NCBI GenBank assembly: GCA_029706075.1
Contig: JAINUG010000175.1
Coordinates: forward strand, 1 to 64,000
Direction of reading: 5' to 3'
Length of the DNA stretch: 64,000 nucleotides
DNA from: Aldrovandia affinis
Lineage: Eukaryota; Chordata; Actinopteri; Notacanthiformes; Halosauridae
Shown here: positions 55,995 to 64,000 of the stretch, piece by piece
Numbering within the stretch: the first letter of the stretch is position 1
How the letters are laid out: every line of letters starts with the position of its first letter
Made by a program: the position numbers and the translations under genes
The notes under the pieces: generated by a model
Told to the model about the DNA's origin: nothing
The model's database searches: none
The model's input: the letters and a program-made list of their open reading frames with translations, nothing else

Positions 55995-57395
55995 GTTTCC
56001 TTGAAAGTATTTATACTTGGTATAACCTTATATCTTCATATACATATAACTTCATAAATCTGTATATATCTGGGGGTTTAATACAGATTCTCAACATATC
56101 TGGAGTATTAATGCAGATTCACAACATATCTGGAGTTTTAATACAGCTGGATTCTCGCATAGCTGTGTGTAACACTACCTGCATTCTTAACATAAATGTG
56201 TACAGGGCATGTTTAGGTGTGACAGTTGTCTGTTTTATAATATGTGTAGCCCAATAAAACATTAATATCTGAAGAACAACTCCTCCTTGTGTGAACAGCA
56301 TTCCAAGCAAAAAAAGCAAACGTGTCATTGATGAACATACATTAAAGGCATTTTAAATTGACTGTGTCTTTCTGTTGCATAATGTTTCAAAAGTTGTTAT
56401 TGCTCACTTGTTGTCTGTGTAACTGTGATGTCCCTAGGAATGGGAAATAGTTTGCTTCCTCAGCAGGTTGGGTAAATAAATTAGGAAATGACTGGGGGAC
56501 AAATTGTAATGCCAGAGTTCGGCCCAAAACTCATAGCTGGAAATGGGAGCATTTTTGTGAAGTAACGTATGGTTTGAGATTAGTGCGTGGGAAAGTTATC
56601 CTGGGGATATTAGCATAATTAATGTACATACAGTACTGTCCCTCCATCCTGTGTGTGCCCAAGGCCTGCCCTGGGAGGGTTTCCATGCTTACGGGCCTCC
56701 TTGGGAATTGATGTTTGGGAAAGCACATGCATGTTGCAACGAAAATCACAAGAGGGGAATCATAAAGGACTGCTGGCACCTGTGGGGCATCTGCAACAGT
56801 TTCCCCCTTCTGATCGTGTACAGAGTTTCCCACTGGTTTTGACAAGGCCGGAGCAGAGGCCAGGCCAGATGATGTGTGGATGTGATAATGCAATGGTGTA
56901 GCCAGGAATTCATTTCTGGTGCGTTTAAGAAAGATTTATATCCCTTTGAGGTAGGGGCTACAGTGCATGCCTGCCAACATTTATACATGAAAATACGGGA
57001 GGATTTTTATTGTTGACCCTTCCTTACGGTACAAAATTAAGAAAGAATGATTTGGTACAAATCAAAAATGACAATTACAAACAATTACAAACCCCATAAT
57101 TGTTATCAGACATGTGTGGAAAGAAGCAGGATGGGGAGTTTTTCTTGGAATGTTCTTGAATGTTGTGAAATGGACCGGGTGCTTAAAACAATGCGATTGG
57201 GACCACAGCTCTACAGACACTAGACCTGGGATATGGAAAGCTCAGCACTGATAATTGGGCCCTGGGGAAAGCTGCTTGACCCCAAAACACAAAAGAAAAG
57301 CCTGTCTGCAAAGCCCAGAGACCCTTACTGTACCTGCAGTGGGGGCGATTCTCCTCCTCATTCTCATCCAAATGATCTCAGGCCACCTGCCCTGC
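55995..57395. other. No recognised gene
   Basis: Contains three short imperfect direct repeats of an ACATATCTGGAGT-like unit (56070-56150). ORFs near 56650-56990 lie on both strands without domains. Confidence 0.35.
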
Positions 57396-57618
57396 TGGGC
57401 TCTGTGGGGGATCAACGGTCAGGGAACTGGGCTCATGACAGAAAGGCTGCAGTTTTGGTTGGGGGGCACCGCCATTGTACCCTTAAAAGAGGTCCTTAAC
57501 CTGAATTTCTTCAGTAAATAGCCAGCTGTATAAACGATTGTATGTTAAGAAATGTAAGCTGGGTAAGTTTATCTGGATAAGAGTGTCTGATAAATGCTTG
57601 TAATGTAAATGTGGATCA
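57396..57618 (+). mobile_element. tRNA-headed SINE with L2 tail
   Basis: GGTCAGGGAACTGGGCTCAT box A region, diverged box B, the CACCGCCATTGTACCC body start, CAGTAAATAGCCAGCTGTAT and the tail ATCTGGATAAGAGTGTCTGA. Confidence 0.8.
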
Positions 57619-59203
57619 GGGCTGCAGGGTGTGCTGTGTTTTGTTTTTGCCTTAAAATCAACAACCAATTCAGACCCAAGAAACCAGGTGAGGAGAGTTA
57701 ACTGTGTAACTGGTTTAATTAATCAATTAGGTGCTGAGTAACGATGAAAACCTCTCGACCCGGCAGTTCTGTAGATGAAGAAGGCAGATGGACGGACACC
57801 TCCCCCTGAGGATGGCTCCCCCCTCACAGGGCACATTTCATAAGTGTCCTCCTTTAGCCTCTCCACCAGACTTCCTCACACCAGCTCGTTTATTATATGG
57901 TGTTATTCCGTGAGGTACTGGACTGCAAGCAAATTAGGGATTTGGAGTAAACCCAAATCCACTGTCTCTTTCCTTTACTGTGGTATCAAGACGGCATCAG
58001 AGGTCCACCGTGATGATGTACAGTCATACCCAGGGTCTGGGTTTGAGTAAATATCATAATAATAAGGTGTGGCTGTACTATTGTACATTATCATGCCATA
58101 GGTTATTAATAAGTGCATTCTTTTATAGGGTTTTTAGCTCCTGTGTAAAGCTGTGTAGCCAGAGCCTTACCAACAGATATAGTCTTTTCTTTTAATTGGT
58201 TTTGGCTTTTGCAGAGTATAGCTGAACAGCAATACCCACCATTATGTATTCGCTTTCAAAGTAATTTCTCTCTGCTATCATGGCACGGTTGAAGCATAAT
58301 AGCGGGAATGTAGATTGGACGGGGGGAAGAGGTGTATCCAGGCCAGGCAGGAAGTCAGAATGTTTACTTTGCGATCGGGCCTCTTTAGCACGTTCTGTGC
58401 AGTGGCGTGTTTTGGGGGGGCAGCAGACCACAAACTTCGCTCAGCTGTGAGAGAATTCGCAGGGAGCCGCATTCAAACAGGCCAGACCATGCCTGAGTCT
58501 GAGTGCGCTCCATTTTCCATCAGACGTTTTCCCCCCCCAATAACCCTCCTTTATGTGTCAGCCTTTGAAGAACCAACTCCCAACTAGTATAGAGTGGCCT
58601 GGTATGCGGTGTGTTCCCCCCTGCATGCCCACTCATGACCACTCACCCTAAGCCAGCTTAGAGCCGGGTCAGAGGTCCCACTAATTCAGATATGGAGCTT
58701 TCATCAGCGGCCGATTACCGCCTAATTCCGTGCAGGCTGGGCTCCACGTCGCTCAGTTTGTTTTCTCCTTATCTCTGTGCGAACCCAGCCACATTGTATG
58801 CAATTAACCTGCTTCTGTACGGCCGATACACAGGTGAAGGTGGAACATGAAAGATCAGCCCTGTGAATGTTCCAGGCCAGTTCTGATGGCCAGATATCAG
58901 CACCAACCCACAGGCATGCCAAAGACATGCACATACACCTACACAACCCAATATGGACCCTAAAAGGGAGAAGCTGAATAGATGAATCCTTTTCTGCTGC
59001 CTTGGTCACTGGCATGTAAACCTTCATGATGTTTTAGAGCATGAATCTACAGAAGCGTGTCACCGCCACCCCACCACCAATTCAATCCATTGGTGAATTG
59101 GCTATTTCCGTAGACAGAAAATTCACTATAAACTCTTATTGGATGTGTAGGACATCATATTGAAAGTAAAGACAATTATACTTTAATTGGATGGACTATC
59201 ACT
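57619..59203. other. No recognised feature
   Basis: Unique-looking sequence with scattered short ORFs and G/C runs near 58320, 58425 and 58530. Nothing recognised. Confidence 0.35.
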
Positions 59204-59843
59204 TTAACCCCCTGAGGTCTGTGCTTAGCTCAGAGAAGCTTTGTGATTTTGGCGTGGTCTGATATTTATCTCAATTTCATCAACTTAACACATACTTACT
59301 CCAAAGTGTTTGACATTTTTATTTGAAGGACAAATTTATATGCCATAAATAGTTTGGTCAGTATCATATGCAGCTTGTAAATAGATCTACAAACACACAA
59401 GTTATAAAGAGTAAATGTTTCTGCCGTCACAAAAGTTACGCACTAAACTATAGTGACAAATTGTTTTGCCAATATGCGTTTGTTCATCAAGGCCTTGGTT
59501 ATGTAGGACAAAATAGACAAAATAGTTTAGCACATCTGAGATCTAAATAGCTAAAAACCTGTTTTTATCAGAACTGGTCAAATTTATTTCAGGCTGTGGG
59601 AGGGCTATATGCAAATTTCCTGAATATTCATGATCCACACCTGAGGGTTGTTCACACCTGTAAGATCTGTCAAATGGGCCATCTCTCTCTCAAAGGCCAT
59701 CAGACAAAGACAAAAGCCATCAGAGTAAGCAATAGTCATGCAGAGCCATGAAAATTTTTTCATTTTGGAAGATTTATTGAAAACATCACACAAACTATAT
59801 ACAAAAAAATCTAAATTAAAACATGGTGAGACAATCTGTTCTT

Positions 59844-60125
59844 TCACAGTCTTTGGTGCCACTTCTCAAAACAGTTTCTGGTCAACTGTAGACAAAAGGG
59901 AACATCACAAACCTTGCACTCCCATGGAGTGCACTGTTGCTTCCCCGACATCTTGAGTACGCATTTCTTGCGACCAACAGAAGCCAGTTTGCCAACATCC
60001 AGAGTCTGTTTGGCAGTGGGCACAGGCACATGATCAAAAGTAGCCAGTTTTCTGGGTTTAAGATATTTATTTATCTTTAAACGTCTGTATGAAAACGAAA
60101 GCAAAATCCGTGTCTGCGGAGACAC
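59844..60125 (-). pseudogene. PGBD-like transposase C-terminal cysteine-rich domain
   Basis: The frame ends with CKVCDVPFCLQLTRNCFEKW and HQRL, the C..C..C..CF..[WY]H pattern of the zinc-binding tail that recognises piggyBac ends. Upstream it has KRLK-like basic segments and RKKCVLKMSGKQQCTPWEC with two more cysteines. No catalytic aspartates are present. The reading begins next to the LTR insertion point, so the 5' coding part is lost or lies beyond the LTR in degraded form. Confidence 0.75.
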
Positions 60126-60138
60126 AACAAAACAAAAC

Positions 60139-61118
60139 TGTTACGTTCTGAGTGTCTGTTCTGTTTGTTTTTGTACTTTGTTTATTTATCTTCGAGTCAT
60201 GTTTCATTCACGTTCTGTTCCCCGTCTGTTATTGTTCCTGTTCCTGATCCACTCCTTGTCTTTGTCTTTTGCACTTCGGGAGTTTATACATTTCGGGTTT
60301 CCTCCGTCTTTGCTTATTATCTCGTTTTCTTCCTTCTTACTTTCTAGATTGCACTTTGTATATATTAGTTAGATGTGTACAGTACTAACCAACTAATCTA
60401 CTAACATTAGGGATTTAGATTAGGTTACTAACACTACTAATCACTAATTATCTCACGCTTCTGACTATCGCTGTCTTTCTCGCTCATTATCCTATCTCTG
60501 TTAGCTTTTCACTTTCCCTTTCATTCGCACGCAGATTCTCTCTATGCATTCCTCCCCTTCTAACTATGCACGTGTCTGCCTGTTCTTCCAGGTCGTTTAT
60601 TGTCTGTGTCTGTCATTCCCAGTCCGTGTCTTTCGTTTCCCCTCGTTATTCTATTAGCGAATTCCCTCGTTATTAGATTAACGATTCCCATTGTTTTCAC
60701 CTGTGTTCCTCCCCTCTCTCCTCCCAGTCACACCTGAGTCCTATTGTGTTTTCCTTCCCTGCCTGTATATTAGTTCAGTGTTCATGTTCGTTCCTGGTAT
60801 ATCTGTTCTGTGTTCTTGTTCTTTCCCGGGTCAGTAGTGATTCAATTTTCCCTGAGCCTACCTTTCCGAAGCCAGTGTTATTGTATTTCCCGAGACTACC
60901 CTTCTGATTACGACCCCGAGTTTGCCTAGCGATTTTGTTTGTTTGCCTTTCTGCCTTCCTGATTACCGACCTTTTGACTGCCTGATTATCGACTTCTCTC
61001 TGCCTCGCGTTTTTGTACCTCCGATCCTCTGATTCCTGGTTGTGATCCCTGCCTTCTAATAAACGACTCTTCTGCCTAATCCCTGATCTGCGTCTGGGTC
61101 CTTATCACGGTCGTCACA
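60139..61118 (+). mobile_element. Solo LTR, family R, sense
   Basis: TGTTACGTTCTGAG to CACGGTCGTCACA, 980 bp, with AAAAC duplications (60134-60138 and 61119-61123). It is the reverse-complement relative of 42864-43848. AATAAACG near 61060 is the likely polyadenylation signal. It lies in the piggyBac element and so is younger. Confidence 0.93.
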
Positions 61119-61834
61119 AAAACAAAATAACCAATGATCAGGAACAAACAAGTAAGACGGTAAATCCAAAACGTATCCAAAAACTCTGAATAAACTAAAC
61201 ACTGGGAATCTAAACAACAATAAGCACACGAACAAACAAGTTCTCGAAAGGCAAGAAACATTAATCACAATAGGTACTATCAAGCTAAGCTAGATAATGT
61301 CCAAGCCCCGAAACAGAGAATGCCAGCTGGTTAAATATCCTCTCGTTAATTATTCGCAGCATTTCGCAATGACTCTGATTGTTTCCATATAGTGTCACAA
61401 GACGGATTCATATATTTTCACAAGTATTTGAAAACATGGGAAATAAAATAAATATCAGTATACACAGTTTGTTGCTGGCAGATCGCAACCATAAACACAG
61501 ACAAGATGCTACATAATGTCGGCACATTGTAGCTATGTGTTGTTTACCACTGCGATTTCACACATGGCCCCACACCCCTCCCCGAGACTAGCACCTAGTT
61601 ACCATGTCAATAGAAGGGGGACGGTACTTCCAGGTAAAACATAGAGTGAAAGGCAAGGTTTACTTTTGGTCTAATTAACCTAATTAAAAAAATCTCATAT
61701 TATTTGCCAGTGCTCAAATCGGAAAGTCGCAATTCTAAGGTTTCTGTCAATGTTTTTGCCGTGTGTGTATGATAAAATCTTGTGGCGTTAGAAATAGTAA
61801 TATACTTTTATTGCTGTCGACCTCAGGGGGTTAA

Positions 61835-62920
61835 AGACACAAAAACACAAAAAAACTCAAATTTGAGACAGATATGGGCAAGGGGGAAACAGTTGTGAAA
61901 AAAGCATAAGTGGAAAGAGCAGAGAGAGCCGACATGATTTAATTATTTGTCTGTTGTTATGAATTCTGTCAAAGTGTATTTTATGAGCATGTTTTCATAC
62001 ATCAGGGAACAAGATGCAGTAAACCAGATGACAAGGATTACATTTAACTTCAAATCTTAGAGCACTGGACTTCTTCCATCCGCACTGGATATCCACAGCT
62101 GCCCCTGGGTTTATTTACGTGCCCCTGCTGCAAATAGCTTGTTTTATTTTTTGACTTACAGTATTTCTTAACACTGTAGGGCAGGTAATTTTATATCAAC
62201 ATTTTTCGCCTCTTCAAATAAAAACTATTTGAAATGTTCTCTGGATTTTTTATTTATTGCAGCATTGTCTAATACACTGACCCGTTTGACGCAAGTGCCA
62301 ACGGATATAAACATTGCGCTGTCATTCTTCCCATATGCCAGTTTAAGTGGCAATTAAATTAGATGATTGTTGCAATTCATTGAATGATTGTTTGACACAT
62401 TGCTTAAAACAGAGGTTCCATCGACCCCTTGGTGCTGCAGGACTGGGGCCAGCAGCCCCGCCATAATTGGCAGTAGCATTGCCTGTGGGCAGAGAGATTG
62501 AGTCAGCTGGGCTGTCCGTGTCTTGTAGACTGCGATGTGAAAAGAAGCAGCTGCTGACATCACGTGTTCCAGAAGAGAGCACGTGCTTGTCTATGCTCTC
62601 CCGAATTTACAGTGGAGGTTGCAAAAAAAATTAAAACATACTGTATATCATAATTGTTTTTCTGTCAATATTTTGTGGTAACGTCACATAGTAATACAAA
62701 TTACATTTTGTGTCCCATCAAGGTGCCACAGAGAATATTTTCCTTAAGTGTGATGGAGATCCATTGGCTAGTTTTAAAGTTTTAACTTGCCGGAGGAATT
62801 AGGCTAACGTAGTGATTCAAACATTTTTTGACTGAAGTTTGACTGAAAGGTAATAAAATACAATTGTGATAAGTGTGATGTATTTATGGCATTTTCCTTT
62901 TAGTGAAACCACAACTGTAT
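61835..62920. other. No recognised feature
   Basis: AT-rich; the frames at 62343-62582 on the minus strand lack a recognisable domain. Confidence 0.35.
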
Positions 62921-63153
62921 AAGGAGGCAGTGTAATAGACTGGCCAGGGAACTGGGCTTGTAACTCAGAGATTGCAGTTTCAATTCCCAGGTGGGGCACT
63001 GCTATTGTACCCTCGATCCAAGGTACTTCACTTGAGTTGCTTCAGTAAATATTTATCTGTATAAATGGATTGTGTGTAAAGAAATGTAAAACTGTGTAAG
63101 TTGCTCTGGATAAGAGTGTCTGCTAAATGGTTGTAATGTAAATGTAATTGGTT
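62921..63153 (+). mobile_element. tRNA-headed SINE with L2 tail, best-preserved sense copy
   Basis: Head AAGGAGGCAGTGTAATAGAC, box A region GGCCAGGGAACTGGGC, box B-like GTTTCAATTCCC, CAGTAAATATTTATCTGTAT body, tail GCTCTGGATAAGAGTGTCTG and TGTAATGTAAATG end. Confidence 0.85.
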
Positions 63154-64000
63154 CCGACAGCAGAATGTGGGACTTCTCTGGCCAAGATTATGGGCATAAA
63201 TTATATTCATGGGTTGATTTAATGTATGGGACCCCCAAGGCGCCAAGGCGGTCTGGGTTTCACTGGCAGTTTGACTGATTGATTGGCTGAGGTGTGAGGC
63301 TGCTGTAACGCTGTGTTTTGACCAAGAACATTCCAGTGTCCTGGAATTTCTTTCTTTTTTTCATAATCCCAGCTCCTATCATTGTCACATTTTCTCACTG
63401 TTGAAGGACAGTGATTGGGTCTGTGCTGAAGGACAGTGACTGGTCAGTGGTTGGGTCTGTGCTGATTCGATCTGTGCTGAATGACAGTGAGTGAGATCAT
63501 ATCAGTGTCATAGTGTCAATGGCTGGATATCTCCTGCTTTTTGAAGACAAACTGGCCCTGTGGGCTCAATGAGATCCATCTCCATCCAACTGAAACACAC
63601 TGGCATGTAAAGCAAAGTTGTGCTTTGTAATTGTGACAGTGAGGCGTGTCGGTCAGTCAATTCATGGACGTGGTAGATTCTTCCCTCACTAATATTTCAA
63701 TCTTTAATTTCCTTGTTTTGTTTAGCTTCATTGTATTCTATTTTTAGCATTAACAGTCCTCCTTTCCTCCACCACTAATATTGTTTTACAGGCATGAAAA
63801 TAAAGAGAATATTTTAACACACAGGCCAGTTGATCAATATACTGTATGTCCTTAACTTTATCTCAGAAATAGTGTTTGATTTGGTGATCACTGAACTCAC
63901 CAAATGGTGAAGAAGAGAACAGTCTATTTAACAGTTTATTTATGAAATAAAGTTACAGGACAAATGATGACTGAATCCAGAGAATAGCATTTTCAAGCTG
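63154..64000. other. No recognised feature; short tandem duplication
   Basis: 63405-63490 has imperfect repeats of a TGAAGGACAGTGATTGGGTC and GTCTGTGCTGA unit. Nothing else is recognised up to the window end. Confidence 0.45.

Larger units (their letters stand above)
59208..61830 (-). mobile_element. piggyBac-type transposon, internally deleted, holding a solo LTR
   Basis: Perfect 12-bp inverted ends CCCCCTGAGGTC and GACCTCAGGGGG are flanked by TTAA (59204-59207 and 61831-61834). The minus strand keeps the C-terminal cysteine-rich exon of a PGBD-like transposase. The DDD catalytic domain is not found, and the family-R LTR occupies 60139-61118. A second, one-ended copy is at 52555. Confidence 0.88.

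Noticed and set aside
56531-56988. Open frames on both strands as a possible gene
   Set aside because: Several frames overlap with no domain or biased composition; likely chance in moderately GC-rich DNA.
61124-61380. LTR-like antisense sequence next to the family-R LTR
   Set aside because: It has an LTR-like look (AACAAACAAG-type runs) but I could not find ends, a duplication or a related copy, so I left it as part of the piggyBac interior.

Overview
The window looks like ray-finned fish genomic DNA. It is AT-rich and non-operonic, and it is packed with fish-type repeats: L2 and CR1 LINEs, tRNA-headed SINEs carrying the L2 tail, Tc1/mariner, hAT, piggyBac and probable ISL2EU DNA transposons, Ty3/Gypsy chromovirus LTR elements and many solo LTRs. 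I found no convincing host protein-coding gene, no rRNA or functional tRNA gene, and no CRISPR array. Every long reading frame I can name belongs to a mobile element. The species cannot be fixed from the sequence.

Layout. 1-267: fragment of an LTR element called family O here. 1242-3127: DNA transposon remnant with a THAP exon and a SWIM exon on opposite strands, split by an L2. 5.1-7.6 kb: hAT-like MITE, an interspersed repeat and a three-level nest of L2 and MITE. 8593-9304: solo LTR. 10.0-11.1 kb: L2 tail and a long-TIR MITE. 12.25-15 kb: family-O LTR remnant, a Tc1-like element holding a SINE, and a Tc1-type MITE. 15703-25336: family-O element (582-bp LTRs, AAAT target duplication) whose long coiled-coil ORF is split by a 6.3-kb Gypsy chromovirus (16781-23113, GCCTG target duplication). 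25.4-31 kb: Tc1 remnant, microsatellites and a 766-bp hAT MITE. 32.5-44 kb: five LTR and LINE blocks, including two related LTRs in inverted orientation 113 bp apart. 44.5-47.3 kb: antisense CR1 and Tc1 fragments, a solo LTR and a 482-bp near-perfect duplication. 48626-51203: an introned DDE transposon. 52.5-54.7 kb: piggyBac end and an L2 mosaic. 55516-55994: LTR without target duplication. 59208-61830: piggyBac-type element holding a solo LTR. 57.4 and 62.9 kb: further SINEs.

The two points most worth following up are these. (a) The inner chromovirus has an 11-nt primer-binding site next to its 5' LTR that is complementary to the predicted first 11 nt of its own transcript, 29 nt downstream of a TATA box, which is the arrangement of Tf1-type self-priming. 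(b) The outer family-O element has conventional LTRs, a PPT and a possible PBS, but its only visible coding content is one protein of about 730 residues dominated by a coiled coil, with no protease, reverse transcriptase or integrase; I do not recognise that protein.
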